Origin: Rachycentron canadum
Lineage: Eukaryota; Chordata; Actinopteri; Carangiformes; Rachycentridae
Assembly: GCA_038496675.1 (NCBI GenBank)
Contig: CM076659.1
Location: 3,616,967-3,680,966 of the forward strand
DNA length: 64,000 bases
Direction: 5' to 3'
A program made the translations under genes and the position numbers. Every line of letters begins with the position of its first letter. Within the stretch, counting starts at the first letter, position 1. The notes beneath the pieces are model-generated. The model saw only the letters and a list, made by a program, of their open reading frames with translations, had not been told where the DNA came from and did no database searches. Shown here piece by piece: positions 1-15,345 of this stretch.

Positions 1-239
1 ATGCACACAAAACCACATGTATGTGTGTGTGTGAATGTATGTGTGTGTGTGTGTGCAGCCATGATGTCAGTTCAGCTGCATCCAAACCTCACCTATACAC
101 ACAAATTGTACCATACAACCAAGACCAAATGTATGGAATACATGCTGATTGACAAATCATCTGTTCTATTAATCAACACACCAAACACTACCTGCAGTGT
201 GTCCTCTGGCCCTTCCTGTCTTGACCTGTAACCCTTCTA

Positions 240-411
240 CCCCTCCCCTCTCCAGACCCCCACCCATATATCTCTTACCTGCTGCAGCATAGCCAATCAG
301 GAGGAGGAGGAGTCCGAACGAGGAGGTAGGGGGGCGGATCATTGTGAGGAGGTGAGCAGCTGGTGGCGAAGAGTAAAGAGTGTGTGAGAGAAAAGAAAAA
401 CAAACAGCGGG
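240..411 (+). promoter_or_regulatory. Possible promoter and non-coding 5' exon
   Basis: A CCAAT-type box (agccaatcag) lies near 291-300. It is followed by GGA repeats, a GC-rich purine tract, and a good splice-donor match (gcgg/gtaaga) near 409-415. This could be an alternative, more distal first exon for the PLP-enzyme gene starting at 4944, or the start of an unrelated transcript. There is no direct support, and an acceptor pairing with it would have to lie upstream of 4944. Confidence 0.25.
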
Positions 412-1013
412 TAAGAGTTCCCCTCAAATCGCCTCTAATTCGGAACCAGCCTGAAAAACCAAATGGTTTCCTCTCCTCCTCAGATCTCCTCCTGTCCCAG
501 TGTTCACTCTCTTGCTCTCTAATCCTTTCCTCCTTGACGTGGTTGCGCCCAGTTTCCTAATGAAAACATTAGATGCAGAACAAAACGCTCAGTATCTGGG
601 AAGGGGCGGGAGGGATGTACTGGGGAGGGGACTCGAATCTCAGAGCAGCCAGAGAGGGGAACTCTGGACTTACTTAATGTGCTGCAACTTATGTGTTGTG
701 GTTGCTGGCATTTTCCTTCTCTGATTTAAGTTGATAAAAAAAAACTGATTAGGATTTTTTTTTAGATGTTAGATTGATTCAGGCAAGCTCTCATTTGTTT
801 CTGTTTCATTATTTAAACAGCATTTTTCATTAAATTATGAGAATAATAAACAGTGGTGGGGGCTGCCAAGCTTTTTCTGGGAAAATCAGTCACTGTTTCC
901 GTTCAGCAGGAAGTCTGACAAATCAAAATCAATTCAGCTGCAGAGAATGGCCTTTATAATCGCATTGATTGGTTCCTGTTATACCCTTACTACTCCCTCT
1001 ATGTCTGAGTGAC

Positions 1014-1052
1014 TCACACACACACACAAACACACACACACACACACACACA
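1014..1052. repeat. (CA)n microsatellite
   Basis: A run of CA dinucleotides is interrupted once by an extra A. It is simple-sequence DNA with no gene nearby. Confidence 0.9.
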
Positions 1053-3789
1053 AGTATGGTCAGGTAAAGCCAAGACTATTACGTAGCAAACATGGTCATC
1101 TTCGTTAAGCAAGACTGTCTTCAGCCTCGTGCTTTGCTCACTTGCCTGGTCTCTTAAGCAGATCTACAGGTTAAGCAGCAGAAACCAAAACTGGAGGAAA
1201 AGTGAAGAAGGGATCAACGAAGAAAGGAGAGAAGACAGGTGGATAAACAAGAGTCACTCTCTATATCTTCACACACAAACAACCTAATTATCTGAGTTAT
1301 ACTAAAGTTTAACTTAAGTCAGTGGAAATTTATTTATCCTCTTAGACAAAGCAAAAAAAAAAAAAAAGATTAAAAACCCATTTGAAGTGACGCATTTAAA
1401 AGAGTAATAATTTCGTATTGTCAGAATAGAATTGATTCGCTAAACCTCATACAAGCAAAAAGATTTTTTTCTTATTTGACACATTCAGAGGATTTAACTC
1501 TATTTTCACATTTGTGATATTTAATAGGAAAATGAACTTGTTTTCCTCAGTGGATTATCTCGCAAGGAAGATTTTACTCTGACATGTATATTAGGAATTA
1601 TTTATGTAAATATAAAATATAGTTTATTATAGTATATTGCTGAGTTAGAAAAATGGCCTTTTTTTCATTTTCATTTGAATGTTAATAACAGAATTAAAAA
1701 TATATTGAAATAGTTCATGGGCACGAAGAGCAATAATAAAAAGAGAATAGTAATATTAGTAAAGATAGGCTCAGGTCACCATTATGCTACATTGAAAGCC
1801 AATGATGGAAATAATAAAATGGGGATTCATGATTTATACAACATGCATTTATTCTCAGATTTAGTCCATGGAATAGCTAGTACATTAAACTTTGTTATTT
1901 ATGCTTTTAACAAATGTAGAATTAATGTGTCAGACAAATGTCAATATCATGTAAATCAGTCTGAGAAATAGACTCCCATGAGATGAGAGAACTACAAAAA
2001 GCTATTTATTAATGTCAAATTAGTTAGTTTATTAATTAGTGTCAAAGTTCACTCAGGTATTGAATGTTAGTTGAAGTCCGGCCAACAGACACACGCTGAG
2101 GTACAGAACATCTACACCAGCACAGAGCCAGAGGATCATGGGATCCAGTCAGCCGGCGTCACGCTGATCTGTGGTGTGACTGCTGGAGGCAGGGTCACCT
2201 TCTCACCATCTATTTCTATCCACTCCTCACTCTGCTGTCTATATGTCTGTTGGTTTTCTTCACTGTAGTTTACAATGACCAAATGTCCTCAGAGGAATTG
2301 CGGTAGAGAAGTAGGCCCTCACTCCTGGCCTCCTTCATATCATCCACTCTACCAGTTAATTTCACCTGAACATGGACCTTGTTAAATCTTGTTGGCAGGA
2401 TGTGAGCTCAGCTCTCTGTACCTGTCCACTGCCTGGCCTACGCTGGCTTCCTGCCCCTTTTTAAGGAGCTAAATCTAATTTGGGTAATGTGTGTGTGGGT
2501 GAAGTCTGTTACTACATCAAAAGAAACAAACCTCCACCCTCTCTTCTTAACTCAGTTGACCTTTGGTTTCCCTTGACTGTGTCCTAATCCTATTGTTGTA
2601 CTTACAGAATCAGAAGAACGAGTTTTCAGCTTAGTCACTAAATGACGCCTACTTGTGTTGGATTTACTTTTTTTCCCCCCCACGGTCTCCACATTTATAA
2701 CTAAAATCCTTATCAGTCAGTTAAAATGCCCCATTTCACAAGAACATTTACTTTATTAAAATAAATCAAAACATCACCAGTCGGACTAACTTTCCTCACT
2801 TGTCTAAACAAAGAAAGTTGTAATTGAAATCATACAGGAACTATAATCTGCTTGTAAAGTTCCTTTTATCCAGTTGTCTGATTATTTGATGCTGCCTAAA
2901 CTCTGATTATAATAAATGACCATTGTTAGGGTCAGTTAATGCTTGATCAGAACATGAAGTAAGATGTGTATTTGGACCTCATTGGGAATCAAATGGAGTC
3001 ACCTGAAGGGAGAATGAAAAAGCTGTTTATTGTAGAGCCTGGGAAAGATGTGATAATTGTGCTGATCTTCTGGATGACATTCATACAGTGTTGCACTTGA
3101 TTGTTTACAAAAAAAGATAGAAATAGGAGAGAAAGAAGTTCAAGCTCCAAACTCAGATTTAGAATAAGCTTATAGGCTGTCAGTAAGCTCTGCTGCGGCA
3201 GGTCTGGGTAGAGGAGTACCAGCAGATACCGTCAACGACACAACACAATCACTATTAAATATTTGAGACAGTCACAGGAAAACTTTTGGTTTCTTTTTGT
3301 GGGTCTGACCCTTTACCTGACACTGTCTGCGCTGTGCTGAGGGAGTTACTCCACCCATCTTACACTCCATTCACTACTCAGATTTACCTGCAAATACTGT
3401 TTGAGTCATGTCTGCTAAATGGATTATCTCTGATTATAAACCCACATTCATGTAGTGATCTGACTTGGGGCGCACTCATTACCTCGATGAAGCTTGTCCA
3501 GTGAACGTCGTTCGTTCCTCAGCTCAGATTTGAGGGAAGCAGGTTGGACATCCAATCAGAGCTCAATGGGATATTGACTACCTGTCGAATGCTAGTGACA
3601 GCCAATTTACCTCTTCTCCACTTTCCCTGAAGTCTCTTTTATCTGTCTGGCTGGCAACCTGTCTCTGTTCAGGAAGCCTGTACAGTTAATTTGTGTTGTT
3701 AAGATTTATCTAGGGAAGCCTTTACTTTAGATTCTTACATATGCAAACGCTGATATCTCAACAGATGAGGATGAAATCATCTACTATTG

Positions 3790-4480
3790 CTGTCCATTTA
3801 GAGATGGGTGACAAACTGAAGGATAAACCAAAGTGTCTTAGTAAAGTGTTGGGCCACCACTTACCTCCAAGTCTGTGGAAAAGACATTTTCTCATTTGTT
3901 GTTTTAATGGTGATCGTCCAAAATCTGCCACAGAGGTGTGGGTTGAGATCTGGTCTCATTGCCATTGACCAGTTCTGCCTTATGGTTGGCATATTGGGGT
4001 ATTGGGAGTATCCATCATGGAAGAGACGTTTCAAGTTTCATCACAGGACAATTTCTGACCCTATTTACTGATGTCTTTCCCATGGATGGAAATGTGCATT
4101 TCACTTTAGTTACTGTTCCTATTAATACACCAACCAGCTGAGCAGTCTTTGCGACTGAAGCTTCTGCCATCTGTGCCCCAACAATTATGCCTCATCTTTT
4201 CTTCTTGTCCTCTTGATACAAAATCAGAATCAACTGGGCCTGCTCAGCATTTCTATACATGCCACAGAGCATGACTGGATGTTATCTGATTAATTGCACC
4301 ATGCAGGGCATCTGTGTGGAAGCATCTGCAATTGTTATAATTTTTTCATTTATTTAAGGTTTACCTTTAACTCGTCACCAATATTTATTTCACAGGCAGG
4401 TCTTAGAGGTAAAGTACAATACATCTTGGTTCAATATATGAAAAATAAAGATAAAAATCATTTTTCACAGATTTCTGCAG
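3790..4480 (+). repeat. Old teleost dispersed repeat copy
   Basis: Phrases such as 'gtgttgggccaccac', 'gttgagatctggt', 'ctgctcagcatttctatac' and 'attgcaccatgcagggcat' follow one another. From memory this is the order and spacing of a very common fish interspersed element. The copy is degraded, has several stops in all frames, and its class is not determined. Short open frames at 3741-3968 and 3959-4141 are by-products of it. Confidence 0.55.
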
Positions 4481-4773
4481 CACAGAAATCAGATCTGGAC
4501 ATGCTCTGGGCGCAAACCTGCCCCTCACCCCACAACACTTCATTTCTGATCCTCCATCCATCGTCGTATCTTCTGTGTGGTTGAGCCTCCAGATCACTGC
4601 TCCCTAGATAAACACTAAGTCTGCATCTATCTCCTTAGACAGTCTGATTAGCACTACGTCACAGAAACGGGAAGTAATCCTGGTCTAGGCCCAGGAATAG
4701 AGCACTGGGAGGGGCCAGGCCACTGGAGAGACGCTCCACAGCCACGGTGCATGTGTCCCTGAGTAATCCCTTC

Positions 4774-4943
4774 TTAAATAGCCCATGGGCAGGGAAAGAG
4801 GGAGGGAGCTAGGTCAGGGGACGTTATACCGTGGGAGCAACACCAGTCAGTGTCCTGTTATCCCTCGGACACACCACACCAGCTGGAGCAGGAGAGGGAT
4901 TCAGAGACTTGTGGGACTGTAGGAGGACAGTGCTTCGACCAGG
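4774..4943 (+). promoter_or_regulatory. Promoter and 5' UTR of the PLP-enzyme gene
   Basis: A TTAAATA box at 4774-4780 stands about 170 bases before the ATG at 4944. A GC-rich leader follows, ending in 'gaccagg ATG A', a reasonable initiation context. The TATA-like spacing would put a start site near 4805. This is inferred from sequence only. Confidence 0.4.
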
Positions 4944-7900
4944 ATGAACTTTGCTGCCCAGTTATTCTACTCGAGCTACTTGAGTGAGCGACTTGAGCGT
5001 TTGTACTCACCTAGGCCTGCACTTAAAGACAGCGAGGAGAATGACCCCTTCTGGCAGAGGTGGGAAATTACAACATGTAGCCCCCTGGATCTCCCAGACC
5101 TACCCCCTCCCCAGATCAATCCCATAGTGACAGATTTACTCTCTACCCGGAGTTCGGAGGTAGGTTCGACCTCCACAGTGTCAGTGCCTGTGTCTTCAGC
5201 TACTCTGATTTCTCCGCCACATCCACCTTGTCTGCAGCCGACCCTCGCAAACACACCCTCAAATCTTCATTCTCTTCCTCAGCCACCTCCCCCTAACCTT
5301 AACCATGAAAGGAAATCAACCAACCCAACCATTTGTCCTGCGAATCCATGTTTGGCTGCTGCCATCCCCAAATCTAGGGTCTACAAACTTCCTTCTGCTA
5401 ATCATCCTTCTCAGCTGGTTTACCCTCAAACCTCTCTTGCTCCATCTACATCCCCTGCAGGAATGCACGTCCCCTCTTCCATCTCCCCACCTTCAACCTC
5501 TTCCTCCTTTTCCTTGGCTCCAACTTCTTGTGGAAGAAGGCTTATCCCTACCTTCCATGCTCTTGTAGACTTGCTCCTTCGCTTGGTCCTCTACTTCATT
5601 TTCCTCCCAATTATGACAGATTTCAAGAAAGACCCAGAGAAATCAAATGTTACCATTGGATTGAAGAGGTAATTTTTGGTGCCACACTTCACTCCTTGGG
5701 GTTGCAAGTACTTTCTCTGTGTTTCTTACGCATGATTGGGGATGGATAATGTAAAAAACTGTTTTGGACAGATGTCTTCAATCACAAAAGGTCTTTGTTC
5801 ATTGTATCCAAACCCAAAGAATACAAGACAGTTGTCGAACACTATTGAAAGAAAGGTGCAGAATTGCAATTTCAGCAATGCAACATCAACAATTGGGGTC
5901 ACCAAGTGCTAAGAGACATTTTCTTTTCCCATATGTGGCAGTCGGAAAAGGAAACGGTACAGCAGCGAGTCAGGGCATTTAGTCTTTAAAAGGACATTAA
6001 GAAGCTGAGATAGTGCAATGATGAAAGCCTGGTGGGCTGAAATGTCTTCTTCACTTTTTACTTTGTCCTTACTTGTCGTTTTTTTGTACCATTTTAAATT
6101 AAAAGAACCTATTTTTACCTTTTCAGCTCTTCATCCCCTCTTTTGAGGAAGCTTTTTGAGACTTCAAACTGGCTGTCGTGTTGCTCTTTCCCCCCCCTTT
6201 GATGTTGTTTTTGAACTCTGCTTTTGAACCAAAGCACCTTAATCACAGGTGCAGCCTTAGGATCTGTCTATTCACAGTTGTGTTAAGGACACACTCTGTA
6301 GCTGAATAACAGACTGATAAGTGGGGCAGAGGGCAGTAATGGACCCAGGAGATTAGGTGAAAGGTCAAGGTATTGTTTATGGCAGATGATTGTGATATAA
6401 ATATACTGGGATGTTCTGTGCACAGTGCTTGCTGCTCTGCCAAAAATTCAGAAGTTGTTTGGGAAAGTTGCTCCACCTGGTGGCCTTTTGATGTTATTTT
6501 AGCACTGTGGCCTTATGAAACTACTTTCATCACTGGATTGTTTTTTATTTTACTCTTTTTAGTTAAATTAATCAGATATATCTGAATTATCGTGATGCAG
6601 CAAGCCTACTTCCTGCAGCGTTTTTACTTATACACAACTGTCCTGGCTCCGCTGCACAACCTTATTCAAAGTTTCAAACTTAGCTGTTAACCATTTCAGA
6701 TCTGCTTTAGTGGTTAAGTCACAGGGTTAATCTCCAATAGGTGTAATCCTATTATTATATTTCTACTGCGTAGAGGGCCTCTGATTAATGGTGTGGTTAG
6801 GGAAACAACCAAAAACAACTCTGATGTTTAATCCAGTTTTGTGCACAGTCATCAGATAAATGAAAGTCGAGTCGGTAGGTTTAGGAAGAAATGTAACATT
6901 TTAGATTAACTATAGTGCTTATATTATATACAATGACCATTTATTGTTATTAATCAGCCCGTCCAACCTTTGGGCTTAAATTGCCACTTTAATTGCCTCC
7001 GTGTCTCCTAAAAAGAAGAGCTGAACGACCCAATGAATCATAAATTGACTTATAGATATAATCTGTCATAGTGAGAGGAAGTGGGGTTGACGTGAAAGGT
7101 GAATCAATTCATCTTCTATGAAGGATTGTGTGTGTATGGTGGGGGGGCACAGTCATGTTCCCTCATGGCAGGTGAGGTCAGTTTAACTTAATATGAGCCT
7201 GGTGGCTTCAGTGGTGATGTCTGAATTGTAACTTCAGTATATAAATTGAATATAGTGAATTAAAACTGACACTACTCAAAAAACTGTTTGTGTGTTGGGT
7301 TTGAAATTTGTGTATTGAAGAATTGACAATACAGGTTGGTTTTTATCAAAAGCTCATAAGGAGTTTAACAAATTATTACAACTAATTACATTCTGGTTCA
7401 TGTAGAATTGAAGCTTATTTATCAATTGACCATTTACCCCCTTGTTTGGTCTCCTCTACCTCCTTCACTATATCCTTCCTCGGGGCTGTTTGTAGTTAGA
7501 TTTTTCTCTCCCTGTAAATGTTATTAATAGTGATGTTTTATATTGAAATGCACATAATTATGTATAGAACTAGAGAAAACTAGGTGTTACAGTATTTTTA
7601 TCTTACTCTCACTATCTCTCACTACTATGATTCACTACAGTGCACATACAGTTTACATTTCAGCCACTGGTTTCCATTCCTTCCATTAATCTGTTAAATC
7701 TGTCACGTTTGCTAAATATTTATTTTGTTTGCTTGTAAAATGAACATCAAATCCCAGAGAATATAGAATATATCAGAAAGTATTCATGCTTTCCCATTGT
7801 ACTGAATTAGTTAACAACAATAACGAGGTTGAGGAAAATAAAACTGCACCTGATGTTCATAGAAGTGGATTATTGATAAATGAAAAGCATCAAGATTTGA

Positions 7901-10900
7901 TGCTTCATGGAGCTCTTACATCTCACTGTGAGAATGAAGTTTTAAAGATTTAAAGTTTGTAAAAATATGATTTACATATAAATAACTCAGTTTACTTCTG
8001 TTTCTTCATTTAGCAAAATCATTGGTCAGGTTTTTCAAATGCAGGATAACTTTAAAAAAAAATAAACCATGTCTCTGTTTTTCCTACCCAGAGAGGAGTT
8101 GCGCCTGGGCCCCTGTCAACCTGGAGCCTCTTACAAATGTGGCCCTGTCAGTAATGGCACTGCAGGCCGCAGACCCACCCTCATTGAACCAGAGCGACTG
8201 AAGGACTTTGGTGAAGAGGAACTTCTCAATGGGGATGTGAAGGTCTACGACACCAAGGTGGTGGGGGGTCCTGAGATAATGCTCATGGACCCCCCGAAGA
8301 CTAGAAGAGTCAGCGAGTTCAGGATTATCCCCAGACCTCAGGCCCAGTACCTCCGCTTCGAGGACATCAGCGCAGCAGCCTTCAGGATCCAGTCAGGGAT
8401 ACAGAAGACCCCCTGCACGGTACGCTAGCTTAGCATGACGTCATGATGTGCAGTGATGAGACGGATGATCTGTGGCCTCTGTTTGGAGAACACACGGCAC
8501 CAGAGAGAGGACGACTAATGATTTTATTTACATCACTGATGTTTTCCAAGGCAAATTTAACGCAAATGACACAAACAATACACGCAACATCTGGTGGCAA
8601 GCTACAGTCAATGGCATGATCGAGTCAAAAGGTTTGACTTGATTTTTATATAACAACAATTCACGGCATGTCTCAGTGTCTTAAACTTCAGAAAAACAAG
8701 AAATGGAAAAAATGACCATTACAATACATATATAGACAGGGTCCCTCTATTATATAATAATAGGTCATATTTATACATTTAAAATATATAATTTGTTCTC
8801 AGTTTACAAATGTGGCCTCAACCTGAATGAAAAATATTCCTTTTTTTATTTCTTCAAATCTATAAATACAACTTAGTATTCTATTTTTATTTGTTATGGT
8901 TATGTTTTATATAAATTCTCTGAGTACATTTAAATTTATCTCAAACACATTTTGTAGACATTCAAGCTGAAATTCATATATTATCATACGTTTGCTTTAC
9001 TCACTTGACTTACTTAGTGTAATGTACTGAATTCATGGCTTTGACCTCTGTCTCCTTGTGTGTGCAGTACTCCAGACTGTCCAAACAGTATGGGATGGAG
9101 ATCTACCTGAAGAAGGAGCACCTGCACTACACAGGCTCAGTGAAGGAGAGAGGAGTGTTGTACCTGCTCACCTCCCTCACACAGGTAAAACGAGAGAGAG
9201 AGAGAGAGGATGATCCCCTCAGTCAGGTCACAGCCTGTGTGATCTACTCTGTGCAGACTCATATATTAACTGACCACTGCTGCACTATAGTGAGAAAAGT
9301 AGTGTAAGTGCAAGACGACGGTTTGGAAATGTGGCAATTTGCATAAGTGTCACATGTCTGTGAGTAAGTGTGAAAACTGAAATGATTTCAAACATTGTCC
9401 ACAGTGTGAATTGGAAATGATCTGTTTTTATATTTGTCATAAGTTCTTTTCGTTTACTAACATTCGTTTATGTTAGTTTGACTTCCTGTTGAGGGAACAA
9501 AGTGATGAATCAATGACACCGATGGAGAAATTACTACACAGCCTGTTTATCCTCTTCAGTGAAGCCTTGTAAAGATCCTCTTTGTGACAGAAGCATCAGG
9601 GATTATGGGAAAATATCTTAGAAACACTATCACTGACAAAGGTTATCCTAACACATTGTTTACAAATGATGTTATTGTTAGTTGAAAATGTTATTAGTTA
9701 TTATTGTTATTGATGGTGTTGTTGTGCGGAAACACTTCATGATTACGTTAAAGGAACTTGCGTTGAAAATGTATTGTGTTCCATTTAATTCCTGTTTGTT
9801 TTACACTGTAAACGTGATGCACTCTGTATTTTTTCCACTTTGAAGTCATAAGACACAAAATGCACTGGAGATCGTTCTCAGTTTACTTTAACTGACTTGT
9901 TTGTTTTCTATGTAAACACTACACTCGATGTAAAATGAAGTCAGATTGTATTGAACTCTATGGGATAATTGCCCTATTTCTCATGTTAATTATTACTTCA
10001 GGAAACGTTTTACTAATGAGTTCATTGTCTCACAGCCAAATTACAAACTGGAGGCTTTAAGACATTGGTTCACAAACCAATGGGTGATGTCACGGTGGGT
10101 TGACACTTGTAAATATCTAGTTTTAAAGATCCGTGTATATTTATCAATCATGTGTTTCGGTCCCTCCAGGAGCAGCAGAGGAAGGGTGTGATCGTGGCCA
10201 CTGACTGTAACTTCTCCATGGCCGTGGCACACCATGCGGTGGAGCTGAAGATCCCGATGTTCGTCATCATGCCATCATGCTGCTCCTCACCTCGCCTGAG
10301 GATCTACAGGGACTACGGCGGCATGGTCATCTCCTACGGCAGCACCGGCCACGATTCCCAGAACCACGCCCGCCATCTTGCCAAAGAGAATGGATACCTC
10401 TACTTGGAAGAGTCAGTCCCATTTAACTTGACCTTGACATCTATTATAATTTACTCTTCACCTGAGACACAGGGGAATAATTTGAAAGAAGTGACTTGAA
10501 AAATGTCAGATCATCAGTAGAGGTTTAGACAGGTGAAATATCGGCTGTGACACATGGTTATTCTCTTATCACAGCAGTAGTTTATAGTGGTCACTGCCTA
10601 GTGTCGGCGCCTCAGAGAGGAGATGATACACTCAAATACAAGTTCTGTGGCCCTGCACCTCCTGCAGGTTATTGGATGACAGATTTTAAAACATGTACAC
10701 ATGCTAAGAAACAGCCACACTGATGGACCTTCTCCAGGCTGCACGTAGGAAGCATTATTTCTGTTCACTGTGTAGCTCTGGAGCCGACACACACAGCTGC
10801 CATAGATTCAGTGTAACACCAAAACACTGGGTGTGGTGTGACCCTTTGTATGAAGTTTAAATGCACCTTAACAGCGTTACAATAAGAGAGAACTCATCAC

Positions 10901-13900
10901 TCAGTCATGTCAGCGCCTCAGCTGCAAAACCCCTGAATGCATTGAATTGAGCATGAGAGTCCTCAGAGTAGCTTTAGACTGTTTCGTCAAAGGTTACATC
11001 ACTTCACTTAAAACATTTTTCTGCCGAAAGTATGTGATTTAAATCATGAAGAGAGTGAACTCACACTTAAGAGTCATTTTATGCAGATGCAGCTATAGCA
11101 CACACTGAACTTCACTGGTTATGTAACACTATGGTTGCTTTTGAATACTATAATGGAGGTTGGTAAATCACTTTCCTGACAATTTCCCATTATTTTCATA
11201 AGAAAAAAGGAGTGAATTACTTCTCTCATTTGACGTCTGTTCACAGTGGAGAGGTTTTAAGGAAGGAAAACTTATGCTCTGCAGCCCTTAACCTCATCTG
11301 TTCCTCCCTCCTTTCCTTCTCTTCTTTTTTTTCCGATGTCCAGAGATGAAAGTGCAGCGTACCTGGCCGGACTGGGCACTGTGGGCATGGAAATCTATGA
11401 ACAAGTGCCCAAACTGGATGCGGTGGTTGTTCCTGCAGCTGGACAGTATGGTCTCCTGGCCGGCACTGCTGCAGCCATCAAACACCTCAACCCACAGATT
11501 CTTGTCATAGTAGGTTGATGCAGAGAAAACAGATTTTTTATAAACACACCACAGTTCAGTTAGCAACTACAACGCTTGTGATGTATAGGATGAACTGATT
11601 TTGTCGCCTCTATCTCACTCACACTGGTGCTGTGTTTTAAAATGAGGTCACATTTCTCGCACACCCTCATTTCTTCTTTACAGAGATGAGATTGCATATT
11701 TGCCACCTACATCTCTCCAATGTTGATGCAGGTGTATTTTCATTCTGCCTGGATTTCCTCTACAGGATAAATGTATTTGAAGTGTTTCGCTTTGTTCCAG
11801 TCTCTGCCCATAAGTGTTACTCTGAGAGCTTCAGCTCTATTTACACTGGGGGAGCAGAGCAGCCCTCTCCTTCTATTTTTAATCAGAAAGGAATATTTCT
11901 GCATACAGTAAAGCAATGAATCAAATTTACTGCCAAGCTTGATCCAGTACTGATCTCTATGAAATGCAGCACAGAGGCTGATTAGGACTACAAATCATCC
12001 CACAGATTATTGCTGTAATCAAACGATGGTCCAATATTTATTGGTGCTGGTATTGAAGATGTAGCACATGTAGGCTAATTACAGAGAGCTGCATTTCTGT
12101 AGAGTTTACCAAATATCTTTACTACGTGAGTGAGAGAAAATGCTTTGAATTAAAATGATCATTTATCATAAAAGGGAAAATGTAGATGAGGGAGGCTGAT
12201 AATTTTTAAGTCTTGCAAATAAGGCATGAATCCTAGATTGGAAAATAATACTGTTAGCCAAGCTAGCGCCTCCACTGATGGAGTTTCAGTCAGTGATTTT
12301 CCAATGTTTTGATTTGTGATCAAATTGTAGCCAAAAGAAATAAATGACATTCCCATCAGCCTCAGTTGTTTTGTATAAATCAGCAAATTTTAACATGCTG
12401 GCATGTCAAGTACAGCCCCGCAGTGCTGGTAGCATGGCTGTAGGACCCAATAGTCTTGTTTACAGGAGTAGCAATACAGTGAAAACACAACTAACTGATC
12501 TGACTTTGTTCCCTCGACAGGGAATTGAACCAGAAGGTTTCCCTCTGCTGCTACAATCTCTGAAAACAGACAGTCCAGTCAAAGACATGCACAGCAACCC
12601 CAATAAGAAACTCTATGGAGGTGAGATCAGCACGACGTCATCAGTCTCTCCTGGTTGCTGCCATGTTAACCAGAATAAGTATCATGATTATCTGCATCTG
12701 GCTTGTTAAGTTCTCTCCTGCAGTAACTGAACATGTGTTGAACTCAGATCTTATGGAGCGTTCACTTGGTGTCAACACCTTCCAGCTGTCAAAGAAACTA
12801 GTAGATAAAGTCATCACTGTCAGGTACGGCTTCATCAGGCCACTTCAACACCTCTCAAACGCCTATTTGTTAAATTAAAAGTTAAAAGACAATACTGCTA
12901 TGATCCATCTTTACATTTTGCCCTTTGAGGGACTGACTGCTGATTTTTTTTTTACATTTTTTATTGATTATTTTGGACTGAAATCATCTCATATCAGATG
13001 TAATTTATTAAACTAACCATCATTAGGGTTGAATCTGCTTCTTCCTTTCTCCTCGGCCTCACAGTGAGGAGGACTCTCTGGTGGCGATGCTGCGGTTTCA
13101 GGAGTTCGAACGCTCCACGGTGGACACAGAGGGAGCCATGGGACTGGGAGCTATCCTGGCCGGACAACTGCCTGAACTGAGAGGCAAAAAGTGGGTCACA
13201 CTTGTTAATATTATGGCTCATATCTGTTTAAAGAGGTCAGAGACGAGAGACAGACGTTCAGCTTCACTGGAGTATCAAAAATTGTCCTTAGTTGTATTTT
13301 CTTAAACAATGTAAAAACCATTTGTATAATTTTAAATTTAGATCTAATTCTGAGGGCTGAGACATTTTCTAAGGCCTGAAAATCTGACATTTTGGCAATA
13401 CAGCGATGTCAGCAGTGCTAATCCGTTTGGCTACAGATAAAACAAGACTGCCTCTGTGTTTGTGCTGCAGGGTCGCTGTAGTGGTGAGCAGCGCTAACAT
13501 GGAGCTGGAGCTGGTGAGGCAGTGTGTTGACCGAGCCCTGGTGCTGGACGACCGGGTCAGTAAGTTCTCTGTGCAGCTCGGTGAGTGGCCGGGAGACATG
13601 GCCAAGCTGCTGGACGTCCTGTCCAGAGAGGACGTCAGGTAGGGTCAACCCCCACCGGTTTAAAGAGCTTTTGTTCTGTTGCTTCACACTGTTAAAGTCC
13701 AATCTGTTTCATGTTTAATGTCCCTTGATGCCACCTGTAATTATTTGCTGTCTCTCTGTCTTTTTCCTCCCAGGTTGTTGGACGTCTGCCATCGGAGACA
13801 CAGTGACAAGTCAGACCTATTCAAGGCAAAGGTAGGCGACTAATCTCTCCTCTCTTTTTCCTCCTACACACCAATCCGCTCATCTTCTTTTATTTCAATG

Positions 13901-15294
13901 CCGTGGAAGTCTTGGCTTGGAGTTGGCAGGACTTAAAGGGCCAAAAATATAAATACAGTAAAATAAGCCTTTTTATGCTGTTTTTGTAGATGGTGTATCT
14001 GGAAGGAACCTTGTTTATATGACAAAAATATTCCTACCACTTTCTAATATGGCACCACTCACATTAAGTAATAATGTCTTGATTAATAATGATAATAATA
14101 ATAATAGTAATTTTCTAATACTCTTTTTTGAAGAATCTCTGACTGAAGCAAAATGTATTTATCAACAGCTTTCAAGTGGTTAACAGTATATTTGATGGTA
14201 TAAAAGACATAACAATATACCTGCAGACATGATGATCTGTTTAAAAGTATTAGAGCCATGAATATTTACTAATGAATTACGAATATTTAAACCTTTTTAT
14301 TACTGAACAGAAAATATTGTCACCATCATCACTAACCATGAATAAAGGGTGTTTGATTACAAAGTGTTACTAAAATATTCACTTTGCCAAAACGTTATAT
14401 AATTTAGCCTCGTATGAGCTTTTAAAGCAAAACAAACAAAAAAACAATTCTTCCTTCTACAAACAGTTGAGCTGAGCATCAAAGCACCAGTTCCCAGTTC
14501 TACAGTCTCACTTGGTCTGGTACGACTGATACCGATACGCCGACCGGTTATGGTGACGGATTTGTTAGAGCTTTCATGAGAGAAACGCCGTTGACCCCAT
14601 TTCAGTTCGAACACAAATGGAGACCTTCTGGAAACAAAGACGTAGAGACCCACAATGGCTCCCTGATTGGGTTTTATCAGTCACGACTACGAGTGGTGAA
14701 AGAAACATGAATAATGAATTACAATCATTGCTGACGGTTTTGCTGTTTCTGCATTTTAATGCTACAGCTGCCATTTTCTGCAACTAACAAACTGCGGAGT
14801 CGACAAATCTGCTTCCTGTTTACCACGTATGCCCAGTGTCCATGTATGGTCACGTGTGTATGTGTTTTCAGGTGACGTTTCTGAAACCCAGCTAAAATAG
14901 TTGTTTGGACAGAGATGTTTTTTTTAAATGAAAGCGTAGCAGTGTGTCCATAGCCTTGGTATTTCATATTATCATTATTGTCATTGTGACTTGTGGCCAA
15001 AGTAGCTGCAAAAGTTTCAAAGTTTTGCTTTAAAATCTTATTTTCCTCAAGTGGAGGATAATAAATTCAAATGCAAAGGATCTTGATTCATGAATCTTGT
15101 TGAACCAACATTTTCTCTTCATACTAGAATGACCTTGTTCTGTCTTGTTTTAAAAACTTAATGAAACTGTTAAATTGCATTGGAAACGAATGGAATTGTC
15201 TCATTATCTCCTGCTCTGCATCGTTACCCTTTGTGATCTACAGTAACAAACTGACTCCGAATTCTAGTGTGTGTTTGTGTTATATCAGAGGGCT

Positions 15295-15345
<51 letters not shown>

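Larger units (their letters stand above)
1..4770. other. Upstream non-coding region
   Basis: I see no convincing coding exon here. Short open frames are AT-rich and lack codon structure. Contents are a (TG)n tract at 19-54, a (CA)n tract at 1014-1052, a promoter-like GC-rich patch at 240-411, and an old dispersed repeat around 3790-4480. The last 200 bases lead into the promoter of the PLP-enzyme gene. Confidence 0.6.
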